A stretch of 64,000 nt of DNA from Legionella jamestowniensis (GTDB lineage Bacteria > Pseudomonadota > Gammaproteobacteria > Legionellales > Legionellaceae). Each line of letters starts with the position of its first letter. Position 1 is the stretch's first letter. This document shows, in pieces, positions 56,481 through 64,000 of the stretch. The stretch lies in NCBI RefSeq assembly GCF_001467745.1, contig NZ_LNYG01000013.1, positions 2,265,968 through 2,329,967 on the forward strand. Direction: 5' to 3'. The notes under the pieces are model-generated. The model was not told the origin of the DNA, ran no database searches, and worked only from the letters and a program-made list of their open reading frames with translations. Both the position numbers and the translations under genes were made by a program.

Positions 56481-57617
56481 CTAATAAGCTGTATGTTCAT
56501 TATTTATAATTGATTCACTCGTTACTTTACCGCGTAAAACCCGATAAACCCAGGAGGTATAAATTAAAATAAAGGGTAGAAAAATGACTGTCGCCAGCAA
56601 CATAATAAATAAAGTTAATTGGCTGGACGAACTGTCCCACACGGTTAAACTTTGGTTAGGGTAAGATGATGAAGGCAAAATAAAAGGAAATAAACTAAGC
56701 CCTACAGTAGCAATAACGCCTGTCACTGCTAATGAACTGAAGACAAACGCAAGCAATGCTTTTCTGCTCAAGCTTATGGCTAATAAGGCTGCGAAAATAG
56801 CTCCTAGCGGTGCAAGTAATGTGACAGGCATCATTTGATAATTGACAAACCAGGCTGCTGGTTGACGAATTACGGTTTTAAAAAGTGGATTTGAGGGGCC
56901 ATCATGAACAACAGTATTCATCAAACTATAACCCTCGATTCCAAAATAAAGCCAAAATCCACCTAAAATAAACAGAAAAATCATTGCTATGGCGCTCAGT
57001 TTGGCTGCTGTTCTTGCACGCCGTTGCAAATAATCGGTTGTTTTTATAGTAAGGAAAAAAGCCCCATGCATGGCCAACATGACCACCGAAACTAATCCGC
57101 AGAGTAAGGCAAAAGGATTTAGCAACTGTAGGAATGTGCCTGTGTAGAAAACGCGTAAACTCTCATCAAAATGAAAAGGCACGCCCTGTAATACATTGCC
57201 AATGGCTACCCCAAAAATTAACGCTGGAACAAAACCTCCTATAAACAAGGCCTTATCCCAGAAGCTTCGCCATGCTGCATTGGGTAATTTAGAACGGTAT
57301 TTAAAGCCCACAGGGCGTAAAATAAGTGCAAGCAGCACGATGAGCATCGCTAAATAAAACCCTGAAAAGGAAAGGGCATACAACGCAGGCCAGGCCGCAA
57401 AAATGGCCCCTCCGCCTAAAATAAACCAAACTTGATTGCCTTCCCAGGTAGGCGCAATGCTATTGATTAGCACTCGTCTGTCAATGTCTGTTTTAGCAAG
57501 CCAGGGTAGCCATATCGCCACGCCTAAATCAAACCCATCCATTACTGCAAATCCTATCAGTAAAGTCCCAAGAAGTACCCACCAGATAATACGTAAGGTT
57601 TCATAATCTAAAGGCAT
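56481..57617 (-). CDS. cydB: Cytochrome bd oxidase subunit II
   Basis: A 378-residue membrane protein with eight to nine helices. The N terminus LRIIWWVLLGTLLIGFAVMDGFDLGVA and the following PTWEGNQVWFILGGGAIFAAWP are typical of CydB. The Asp in GFDLG and Trp/Glu around WEGNQVW line the proton or structural sites. It partners CydA in the quinol oxidase. It follows cydA by 11 bases and precedes cydX. Confidence 0.97.
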   Translation of the reverse strand: MPLDYETLRIIWWVLLGTLLIGFAVMDGFDLGVAIWLPWLAKTDIDRRVLINSIAPTWEGNQVWFILGGGAIFAAWPALYALSFSGFYLAMLIVLLALILRPVGFKYRSKLPNAAWRSFWDKALFIGGFVPALIFGVAIGNVLQGVPFHFDESLRVFYTGTFLQLLNPFALLCGLVSVVMLAMHGAFFLTIKTTDYLQRRARTAAKLSAIAMIFLFILGGFWLYFGIEGYSLMNTVVHDGPSNPLFKTVIRQPAAWFVNYQMMPVTLLAPLGAIFAALLAISLSRKALLAFVFSSLAVTGVIATVGLSLFPFILPSSSYPNQSLTVWDSSSSQLTLFIMLLATVIFLPFILIYTSWVYRVLRGKVTSESIINNEHTAY

Positions 57618-57628
57618 GATAGTTCTCC

Positions 57629-59158
57629 TTAGTGGGCCAGACCATCTGGGCCTAAGCGAATGTATTTAATCATTAAATAAACTTCAACGATGGCTAAGAC
57701 GGTGTAGAAAATGATAAATCCCGCCAGTGATGTTAAAAGTTGTGAAACATCTAATGAGGAGGAACCTAAGGCAGTGGGTAAAACACCTTGGACTACCCAG
57801 GGTTGTCGCCCATATTCTGCAATCACCCAACCCAGTTCAGCCGCTAACCAGGGTAGGGGAAGAGACAAGAATGCAAGGTATAAATACCAGCGTGTTGTGT
57901 GCAGTTTTCGTTTGAGGGATAAATAAAAGCCCATCGCAAATAGAAAAATAAAGAAAAAGCCGCAAGCAACCATGATTCGAAAAGAAATGAATAAGGGTAA
58001 AACATGAGGAGCTAAATCATGTGCTGCTTGATTAATTTGCTCTTCGCTGGCGTCCACCACTTTGTCGGTATATTTCTTTAAAAGTAAGCCATAGCCTAAG
58101 GAATGTTCATGTGTTGCAAACTCTTTCTTTGCTTGTTCATCCTGGGGATTTTTTTGCAGGCGCGTCAGTGCATCATAAGCAAGTATTCCTTCGCGTATTT
58201 TTCCTTTTCCTTGCTCCATTAATTCGAAAATACCTTCCACGGGTTCATGAATGGAGCGTGTGGCTATCAAACCCAATACGTAAGGAATTTCAATGCCGTA
58301 ATCGGTATGCATGGTTTTTTCATTCGGAATACCAATTAACGTTAAACCAGCAGGGGCTTTTTCGGTATGCCACATGGCTTCAATGGCCGCTAATTTCATT
58401 TTTTGGTTAATGTTGGCATCATAACCACTTTCATCACCAAGAACAGCAACCGACAACGCTGAAGCGAGTCCAAATGAAACAGCAACGGTCATTGAACGTT
58501 TGGCAAATTCCTTATTACGGCCTCGCAAAAGAAAATAGGCACTAATGGCCAGTACGAAAACAGCGCCTGTAACATAACCGGCACTAATGGTATGAACGAA
58601 TTTTGATTGGGCAACCGGATTAAACATCACTTCAACAAAATCGGTGACTTCCATACGCATGGTTTGATAATCAAATTTTGCACCTACAGGATTTTGCATC
58701 CATCCATTGGCGATAAGAATCCATAAAGCGGACAGGTTAGTGCCTAAAGCCAGTAGCCAGGTACACGTCATATGTTGTAATTTGGTTAATTTATCCCAAC
58801 CAAAGAAAAATAGACCGACAAAGGTTGCTTCTAAAAAGAACGCCATTAATCCCTCAATAGCCAAGGGGGCGCCGAACACGTCACCGACATAATGGGAGTA
58901 GTAGGCCCAATTTGTGCCAAATTGAAACTCCATGGTTAACCCCGTGGCAACACCTAAGACGAAGTTAATCCCAAAAAGGACTCCCCAATATTTAACCATC
59001 TGGCGCCAGATATCGCGCCCAGTCATGACATAGACAGTCTCCATGATAGCCAGTAAAAGCGATAATCCCAACGTCAAGGGAACAAACAAAAAATGATAAA
59101 GTGCAGTTAAGGCGAATTGTAGACGTGACAAGTCAACCACATCGCTTCCAGGTATCAT
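57629..59158 (-). CDS. cydA: Cytochrome bd oxidase subunit I
   Basis: The haem-bearing quinol oxidase subunit (509 residues with this start). Conserved features of the E. coli-type enzyme include LSRLQFALTALYHFLFVPLTLG with the haem b595 His, the FGTNWAYYSHYVGDVFGAPLAIEG block with the haem d Glu, KFVHTISAGYVTGA with the haem b558 His, and the long Q-loop (HSLGYGLLLKKYTDKV). I prefer the ATG at 59158, preceded by GGGGGTG, over an ATG 12 bases upstream without ribosome-binding site. High-affinity oxygen reduction for low-oxygen growth is family knowledge. Confidence 0.97.
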   Translation of the reverse strand: MIPGSDVVDLSRLQFALTALYHFLFVPLTLGLSLLLAIMETVYVMTGRDIWRQMVKYWGVLFGINFVLGVATGLTMEFQFGTNWAYYSHYVGDVFGAPLAIEGLMAFFLEATFVGLFFFGWDKLTKLQHMTCTWLLALGTNLSALWILIANGWMQNPVGAKFDYQTMRMEVTDFVEVMFNPVAQSKFVHTISAGYVTGAVFVLAISAYFLLRGRNKEFAKRSMTVAVSFGLASALSVAVLGDESGYDANINQKMKLAAIEAMWHTEKAPAGLTLIGIPNEKTMHTDYGIEIPYVLGLIATRSIHEPVEGIFELMEQGKGKIREGILAYDALTRLQKNPQDEQAKKEFATHEHSLGYGLLLKKYTDKVVDASEEQINQAAHDLAPHVLPLFISFRIMVACGFFFIFLFAMGFYLSLKRKLHTTRWYLYLAFLSLPLPWLAAELGWVIAEYGRQPWVVQGVLPTALGSSSLDVSQLLTSLAGFIIFYTVLAIVEVYLMIKYIRLGPDGLAH

Positions 59159-59196
59159 AAACACCCCCATGGCTGGAGTTAAAAAGACAAACTAAA

Positions 59197-59370
59197 TCAA
59201 AACTTAGTTCGAGTCACCGCAATATCAGATTGCAGACTGGAACCCAATAGCCATTGCTGTGTATTTTTGATAGGTTTTTGAACATCCTTGAAACAAACAA
59301 ACCAAAGGAAAAAAAATAAGGCAAACTTAAGTGATAACGTTAGAAGAATATCTCGGGTCAGGGGTTTCAT
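59197..59370 (-). CDS. cydP: CydP-like small protein of the bd oxidase operon
   Basis: A 57-residue protein with one transmembrane helix (DILLTLSLKFALFFFLWFVCF) preceded by MKPLTR. This Pro-rich start followed by a single helix and a short polar tail matches the CydP small proteins coded just before cydA in many bacteria. It starts on the minus strand 27 bases upstream of the cydA coding region. It is too short for routine calling. The assignment rests on size, helix and position; it is expected to assist assembly or stability of the oxidase. Confidence 0.75.
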   Translation of the reverse strand: MKPLTRDILLTLSLKFALFFFLWFVCFKDVQKPIKNTQQWLLGSSLQSDIAVTRTKF

Positions 59371-59566
59371 AGCTTGCTATCCGATAAATCGTGCAGCACT
59401 ATTTTAACGCAATCTGCGCTTTTAAACTAGTCAAACTTGAGGGACGTTATTGAGTTGTGACCTCTCATCATTATCGACTATCTTTGGCAATTAGACTCCA
59501 ACGGTTTAATATTCCTTGAAAATCAGTTACCTTTGCATATCGAGATTAACTAAGGGATTGAATAAT

Positions 59567-60712
59567 ATGAAATTTAAAAAAATTTTTCTCGGTAGCGCTC
59601 TTTTTTTGCTGCATTGTTCCATGTTTGCCCACGGCTCAATGGAAATTCCAATTTCTCGTATCTACCAATGCTATAAAGAAAATCCTGAGAATACAAAATC
59701 GCCTGCTTGTAAAGCTGCTGTTGAGGTGGGAGGAAAACAACCTTTATACAATTGGCATGAGGTGAATCAGCCCGCAGCCAATGATCGCCATGAGGATATC
59801 ATTCCTGATGGACAGCTTTGTAGTGGTGGGCGTGATTTTTATAAAGGATTAAATCTTGCGCGAAGCGATTGGTATACCAGTATTTTAGAACCTGATTCAG
59901 AGGGTATGTTCCGTTTTGTTTTCAATCCTACGGCACCTCATAAAACAAAATATTTTAAATTCTATATTACTAAAACTGGTTATGATTTTAATCAGCCTTT
60001 GAAATGGTCAGATTTAGAACCGCAGCCTTTCTGTACTATTAATGAAATTAGTCTTGTCAATGGTAGATATACGATGCCGTGCAAGATGCCTGTAAATAAA
60101 TTAGGGAAAAATATTATTTTTGTCATTTGGCAAAGGGAGGATAGTCCTGAAGCTTTTTATTCCTGTAGTGATGTATTTATTAATGCTACCGGCAATACAG
60201 TGGAATGGCATGAGTTGCAGCCTTTGTACAATACAGCAGAGATACCTGCAGAGACCACCGTAAAACTTCGACTCTTCAAGCATGATGAAGAGGTGGAATC
60301 TCACAGTATTGTAGTAACGGATCAAAATAACAATGGTGATGAGTGGCCTTTTACTTTGGCACAGCAGGTTAATACCAACTCATCCTTGCTTCGCATTGGG
60401 CAACTGAATGTGGAATCAGGTGAAATAGTACTTATCCAGGGAAATAACGCTAATAAAATCTACATCAAAGATAACAATACCTCAGAATATCATGTTGCAA
60501 TTGATTTTATTGAAAAGCAAAGTCAAATTGATTTTATTTATCCTGATGGTATCTCTCAATACATGGCTAATACTATCGTAATGGGGCGTCATGATCATAA
60601 ACGATATCAGTGCAAGCCCTGGCCTTATTCAGGCTGGTGTAGTCAATCCCCCAGTTACTACGAACCTGGTGTTGGACTTGCGTGGAATGAAGCCTGGATT
60701 TTACTCGACTAA
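59567..60712 (+). CDS. Secreted AA10 lytic polysaccharide monooxygenase with CBM73-like domain
   Basis: A 381-residue exported copper enzyme that cleaves crystalline chitin or related polymers by oxidation. The signal peptide is cut before His22 (FAHGSMEIPISR), so the mature protein starts with the copper-binding histidine. The second His of the brace is His125 (FNPTAPHKTKYFKFYITK); the family motif NDRHEDIIPDGQLCSGG follows the first domain strand. The C-terminal CBM73-like chitin-binding module reads YQCKPWPYSGWC, then YYEPGVGLAWNEAW. ATG 59567 is chosen because it yields a proper signal peptide and has AAGGGA upstream; an ATG 51 bases earlier gives none. It faces away from the cyd operon. 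Confidence 0.9.
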   Translation: MKFKKIFLGSALFLLHCSMFAHGSMEIPISRIYQCYKENPENTKSPACKAAVEVGGKQPLYNWHEVNQPAANDRHEDIIPDGQLCSGGRDFYKGLNLARSDWYTSILEPDSEGMFRFVFNPTAPHKTKYFKFYITKTGYDFNQPLKWSDLEPQPFCTINEISLVNGRYTMPCKMPVNKLGKNIIFVIWQREDSPEAFYSCSDVFINATGNTVEWHELQPLYNTAEIPAETTVKLRLFKHDEEVESHSIVVTDQNNNGDEWPFTLAQQVNTNSSLLRIGQLNVESGEIVLIQGNNANKIYIKDNNTSEYHVAIDFIEKQSQIDFIYPDGISQYMANTIVMGRHDHKRYQCKPWPYSGWCSQSPSYYEPGVGLAWNEAWILLD

Positions 60713-60842
60713 AGGATGCTTTTGTTGCTGCGGCTGTTTGTAAAATTATTAAATAAAATTCTGCAATTCAATGCGAGAAGGCAAAAGCAGACAGCAAGCG
60801 GCAACATACATAAGCGCGAAGCAAATGATTGTTACTTCGCTA

Positions 60843-62126
60843 TTAAACTGCCTCCAAAATGGCTGCAACCCCCATTCCACCTGCCGTGCAAATTGAGATT
60901 AATCCTCTTCCCTGGCCGTGTTGATGCAAAATTTTGGCTAAGTTACTAACAATTCGCGCGCCAGTCGCTGCAAAAGGATGTCCTAAGGCAAGACTACCAC
61001 CTTTAATATTCATTTTTTCTCTGTCAATAGAGCCTAAGGGATGTTCACGATTTAATACACGTTGACAATAATCAGCCGATTCCCAGGCTTTTAATGTACA
61101 CAAGACCTGGCCCGCAAATGCTTCATGAATTTCATAAAAATCAAAATCTTGTAGTTTTAATTTATTACGTTTTAGCAGTTCGCTGACCGCAATAGTGGGG
61201 GCCATCAATAATCCTTCACCGTGCACAAAATCAACTGCTGCAACTTGTGCGTCTACAAAACGTGCAAGCATAGGATAGTTATAGTGTGCAGCAATAGATT
61301 CACTCACTAAATAGACCGCCGAGGAACCATCGGTGAGTGGGGTACTATTTCCAGCTGTTAAACTACCTTCCCCGCTACGATCAAAGGCCGGTTTTAAAGT
61401 GGCTAATTTTTCGATAGTGGTATCGTCTCTTACTATTCCATCCCGCTTAACTCCGTAATAATCACAAACCAAATCATCATAAAATCCTTCTTGATAAGCT
61501 TTTGCAGCATTTTGGTGGCTTATAAATGCCAATTCATCTTGTTCGTGACGAGGGATCTGCCATTCTTTGACCATTTTCTCCGTATGTTGTCCCATCGATA
61601 GACCAGTTCGTGGTTCAACTACAGCAGGAAATTCCGGTTTTAAATCGCCAGGGCGAAAAGAAGCTATCTGTTTTAATTTTTCTGAAATGCCTTTGGCCTG
61701 GTTAAGATTGAGTAATTTACGTGCAAAACTTTTGCGAAACATAATTGGAAGGTCACTATTGGTGTCAACACCTCCAGCAATACCATCTTCAATTTGATAA
61801 TTGGCAATTTTAAGGGCAATCTGCAATGTGGTTTCCAGGCTTGTCCCACAGGCGCGCTGCAATGTATAAGCAGGGGTGTGAGGGTTTAGGCGGGTTCCTA
61901 AAACACATTCACGTGCTAGGTTCCAATTTGAAGAGCTGTTAATAACGGCTCCTAAACCCACATCACCCAATAGTCTATCGTCCAGTTTCATTTTTTCTAC
62001 AAGTGCTTGCAAGGAAGCAATCATTAAGTCTTGGGTAGCGATCTTTTTATAAGAGGTCATGGATTTAACGAAAGGTGTGCGCATGCCTCCAGCAATATAA
62101 ACGGCTCTAGTTTCCATTAATGACAT
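60843..62126 (-). CDS. Acetyl-CoA acyltransferase (thiolase, FadI-like)
   Basis: A 427-residue thiolase. The acyl-accepting Cys93 lies in LQRACGTSLET, the catalytic His in LALGHPFAATGARI, and the second Cys in ISICTAGGMGVAAI. NPHTPAYTLQRACG and VGLGAVINS are typical of FadI/long-chain 3-ketoacyl-CoA thiolases. It cleaves 3-ketoacyl-CoA in beta-oxidation, or condenses acetyl-CoA in reverse. No FadJ/FadB partner is adjacent. Met4 at 62117 has AGGGA upstream and is a possible alternative start. A 19-codon frame ends two bases before the first ATG. Confidence 0.92.
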   Translation of the reverse strand: MSLMETRAVYIAGGMRTPFVKSMTSYKKIATQDLMIASLQALVEKMKLDDRLLGDVGLGAVINSSSNWNLARECVLGTRLNPHTPAYTLQRACGTSLETTLQIALKIANYQIEDGIAGGVDTNSDLPIMFRKSFARKLLNLNQAKGISEKLKQIASFRPGDLKPEFPAVVEPRTGLSMGQHTEKMVKEWQIPRHEQDELAFISHQNAAKAYQEGFYDDLVCDYYGVKRDGIVRDDTTIEKLATLKPAFDRSGEGSLTAGNSTPLTDGSSAVYLVSESIAAHYNYPMLARFVDAQVAAVDFVHGEGLLMAPTIAVSELLKRNKLKLQDFDFYEIHEAFAGQVLCTLKAWESADYCQRVLNREHPLGSIDREKMNIKGGSLALGHPFAATGARIVSNLAKILHQHGQGRGLISICTAGGMGVAAILEAV

Positions 62127-62128
62127 CC

Positions 62129-62188
62129 CTATCTAGCAATTAATAAAGTAATCATTCCATTACCATGCGTAATTTGCAATCGGCTCAT
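62129..62188 (-). CDS. Possible 19-codon leader frame before the thiolase gene
   Basis: On the minus strand AAGGA lies six bases before an ATG that opens a 19-codon frame (MSRLQITHGNGMITLLIAR). Its stop is two bases before the first thiolase ATG. The composition is not extreme and no regulatory codon run is evident. It could be a translationally coupled leader, or chance. Confidence 0.25.
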   Translation of the reverse strand: MSRLQITHGNGMITLLIAR

Positions 62189-62206
62189 GAAAAATCCTTA
62201 CCTAAA

Positions 62207-63568
62207 TCAAAGAGATTGCTTAACTACCCATTGATTTTGTCCAATATTTTCTTGCATTGTTTCCAATGTAATACTCTGCAGAATATTATCCACGTCACTC
62301 GATGAATATTTGCGTTGTGGATTGGTTTTCTCAAATAAGCCATGACCAAAAAAAATTTGATGATAGGCAGGATCATCTGAATTACCTACGTCAAATACAA
62401 TGTCTTGTAGTCCGAAGGCGGATTGTAATAGGGAGGCAATATAGGCCTCCAGAATTTGAGTTTGTTTTTGATTCAAATCAAATCGTTCAAAGCGACCAGA
62501 CACTAAATACACTTGTAAAAATCCTTTTCGTTGACACAAATAACCCGCATAATAAACAGAGCCATCATAGTTATTTTCAGTTAACGTTAATGAAGGGTGG
62601 CCGTATCTATCCTCCCAATTGATAAATGGAAATGAACACTCACTAAAATTTTCTTTTAATCCCTGGTAGCCGTATTCCTTTTGATAGGCATTTTTTACAC
62701 CCAATGCCATTGTAAAGTCACTTCTTAACACCCATATGCGTTTTTCCAACAAGCGCAAAGGAAATCTGACTTGTTCAATATTTTGAAAAGCGGGATTAAT
62801 ATTACCCTCATTATTGTACTGATATTTGGGATTAACAGGCTCTATGTAATTACGAATATAAATTTTTGAATTCTCGTAGTGCATCGCTTCAGACGCTAAT
62901 TCGCTTGCTTTTAAAATGTCAATTTTTTTATAAATGCGAGGCACTTTGGATTGAGGAAAGGGGGTATCTGTGAAAAAAAGTGCCGAATCTTGATCATCCT
63001 GTATACCGGGGCTTGTTTCATAAAAATACACAGGCTGATTGCCATAAGCTTGTGTGAATTTCAGTGCAAGATAACTTTCAAGGATAGTTGTTTGTTCGTC
63101 TGTCAAAGGCTGGATGCCTTCATCTACTCTATCAACTCGATTATATCGCCCGGTTGACAAGAAGATTTCTAAATAACCCTGACGTTGGCATATAAAGCCA
63201 GCATAAAAGACTTTTCCGTTTGAAGAGTCATCTATTAACGCCAACGAAGGGTGTCCATATCGATCAGTCCAATTAATAAAACAATGATTTTGGGAATCTA
63301 TTGCTCTTTTTAAACCCTCGTAGCCATGTTCTTGGTAAGCATTTTTAACTCCAGTCGCAAGGAGTAAATCATCTCTTAACGCAAAAATACGTTTTTCATT
63401 CATAAAAAGAAGACTTTTAACTTCTTCTATTGTTTGAAAAGCGGGATTAATCCCTTTTTCGTCCTGGTATGAATATTTTGGTGGTATGGGTGAAATTTTG
63501 TGACGAATATATGCTCTTAACACAAATTCAATAGAAATGAATGTCAATTGGTTGTTTAATATTTTCAT
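62207..63568 (-). CDS. Hypothetical protein with an internal duplication
   Basis: A 453-residue protein of no known family, made of two homologous halves. Residues about 20-185 and 238-395 align along their length with an offset of about 218; both contain INPAF, then GVKNAYQ, FINW-x-DRYGHPSL, YAG, CQR-x-G and a GRxxR motif. The shared blocks are conserved in order and spacing. No signal peptide, membrane helix or catalytic motif is evident. The linker region 186-237 is less conserved. It is the last gene of the window. Function unknown; the accessory setting makes a secreted protein possible. Confidence 0.65.
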   Translation of the reverse strand: MKILNNQLTFISIEFVLRAYIRHKISPIPPKYSYQDEKGINPAFQTIEEVKSLLFMNEKRIFALRDDLLLATGVKNAYQEHGYEGLKRAIDSQNHCFINWTDRYGHPSLALIDDSSNGKVFYAGFICQRQGYLEIFLSTGRYNRVDRVDEGIQPLTDEQTTILESYLALKFTQAYGNQPVYFYETSPGIQDDQDSALFFTDTPFPQSKVPRIYKKIDILKASELASEAMHYENSKIYIRNYIEPVNPKYQYNNEGNINPAFQNIEQVRFPLRLLEKRIWVLRSDFTMALGVKNAYQKEYGYQGLKENFSECSFPFINWEDRYGHPSLTLTENNYDGSVYYAGYLCQRKGFLQVYLVSGRFERFDLNQKQTQILEAYIASLLQSAFGLQDIVFDVGNSDDPAYHQIFFGHGLFEKTNPQRKYSSSDVDNILQSITLETMQENIGQNQWVVKQSL

Positions 63569-63899
63569 GTGTTAGCCTTTAACTTGCCTAGTATCCCCAA
63601 TAGGAATAGGTGCGTTGAAGCGCTTAGACAGAGCAGTGCAGTAACCTGGACACTGGTGTTGGGGGACTGCAAATAGATTAGCGCGGGTAACTATTTTTTT
63701 GCCCAACCTGAATAACAGTGTCCAGGTTAAGCATCATCAAAAAGGCCAAGTGAACCATAATTATCTTTTTAGAATTAAAAATGATTTTTTAGAAGCAAAT
63801 ATGCACAAGTATGTAACTTTGATTTTTAAGAGTCAAGCCTAGTGAAACATTATCTAGTCATGTAGGATTTTACAGGGTAAGTTCTGAGTCCTCATCCAC
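63569..63899. other. AT-rich non-coding stretch upstream of the duplicated protein gene
   Basis: Apart from the 88-base element at 63642-63729 I see no gene here. The promoter of the minus-strand gene ending at 63568 should lie near 63570-63640, and the rest is AT-rich sequence with no frame that looks coding. Confidence 0.5.
63642..63729. mobile_element. 88-bp MITE-like element with 14-bp perfect terminal inverted repeats
   Basis: TAACCTGGACACTG at 63642-63655 and its exact complement at 63716-63729 enclose 60 bases. The ends continue in a second imperfect inversion (TTGGGG facing CCCAACC). There is no reading frame inside. This is the size and shape of a non-autonomous insertion element or the joined ends of a deleted IS. 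No clear target-site duplication is visible. Confidence 0.6.
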
Positions 63900-63928
63900 G
63901 AGATTCTTCACTGCGTTCAGAATGACGT
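63900..63928. repeat. Dispersed 28-bp repeat fragment, copy B
   Basis: Read on the minus strand this matches 8158-8185 with two differences (CGTCATTCTGAACG, then AGTGA-GAATCTC). It abuts and partly overlaps the tandem array that follows. Confidence 0.6.
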
Positions 63929-64000
63929 TGCTACGTTCAGGATGACGTTACTACATCAGGATGACGTTACTACATCAGGATGGCGTTACTACATCAGGAT
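63921..64000. repeat. 19-bp tandem repeat array, truncated by the window edge
   Basis: Four consecutive units are visible: a 20-base AATGACGTTGCTACGTTCAG, then GATGACGTTACTACATCAG twice (19 bases each), then the same with one change (GATGGCG...), and a partial fifth unit GAT at the edge. Units abut directly without spacers. The total length cannot be seen. Confidence 0.85.

Noticed and set aside
60716..60949. A 77-codon plus-strand frame after the monooxygenase gene
   Set aside because: It overlaps the thiolase C terminus (CTAGGMG), which is well conserved; the plus frame has no recognisable domain.
63921..64000. CRISPR array at the right edge
   Set aside because: Units are 19-20 bases and abut each other with no spacers; no cas genes are present.
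1..64000. tRNA or rRNA genes
   Set aside because: I looked for T-loop-like GGTTCGAATCC-type sequences and rRNA blocks; the few similar stretches lie inside clear coding regions.

Overview
The window reads as a chromosomal segment of a Legionella species (Gammaproteobacteria). The left edge carries the 3' end of a GacA/LetA-type response regulator followed by uvrC, and then three consecutive genes that match the Legionella 'enhanced entry' genes enhA, enhB and enhC. Moderate-to-low GC, many proteins without recognisable bacterial homologues, and several candidate Dot/Icm effectors fit the same assignment. I see no rRNA, tRNA, prophage, transposase or CRISPR array.

Layout. 1-8.2 kb: letA (partial), uvrC, the enhABC operon and a small lipoprotein. 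8.4-12.6 kb: rpsT, a ZIP-like metal transporter, murJ and an M17 aminopeptidase. 12.6-16 kb (minus strand): a tiny double-glycine leader peptide, a membrane protein with a papain-like Asn-Cys motif, holC and pepA. 16.3-23.6 kb: lptF-lptG-ydcF-like, a small secreted protein, then carB-greA. 23.7-25.8 kb: an acid phosphatase and an MdfA-like exporter. 25.9-32.8 kb: a complete SUF iron-sulfur operon (Rrf2 regulator, sufB, C, D, S, U, T) with epmA directly behind it. 33-42 kb: two candidate effectors plus an ankyrin/kinase-like protein, two NAD-binding epimerase-like proteins, an AddB-like nuclease and two related small membrane proteins. 42.5-50.5 kb: a potassium channel, a HIT protein, a VOC protein, a second double-glycine peptide and a tripartite RND efflux operon. 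50.5-56.2 kb: mostly uncharacterised genes, including a class A beta-lactamase-like protein with an altered active site and a nitrilase-fold protein. 56.3-59.4 kb (minus strand): a cytochrome bd operon with both tiny accessory genes, cydP-cydA-cydB-cydX. 59.5-64 kb: a secreted AA10 polysaccharide monooxygenase, a thiolase, an internally duplicated protein of unknown function, and repeat-rich DNA.

How the parts fit. Much of the window deals with the envelope: peptidoglycan remodelling (EnhA-like L,D-transpeptidase, EnhC), lipid II export (MurJ), LPS transport (LptFG), an ElyC/YdcF-like protein and two drug-export systems. The SUF operon is preceded by an IscR-like operator candidate, suggesting feedback by Fe-S status. 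The accessory stretches (33-42, 50-56 and 62-64 kb) hold the poorly described proteins.

Most notable observations: (1) two unlinked small minus-strand peptides of 53 and 49 residues that share a Lys-rich N terminus and a double-glycine leader of the LSxx(E)LxxIxGG type, with no processing transporter nearby; (2) a class A beta-lactamase-like protein whose nucleophilic Ser position is Cys and whose Glu166 and Asn170 positions are Trp and Ala; (3) a nitrilase-fold protein and a kinase-like/ankyrin protein as effector candidates; (4) a family of palindromic MITE-like repeats, an 88-bp element with 14-bp terminal inverted repeats, and a 19-bp tandem array that runs off the right edge.
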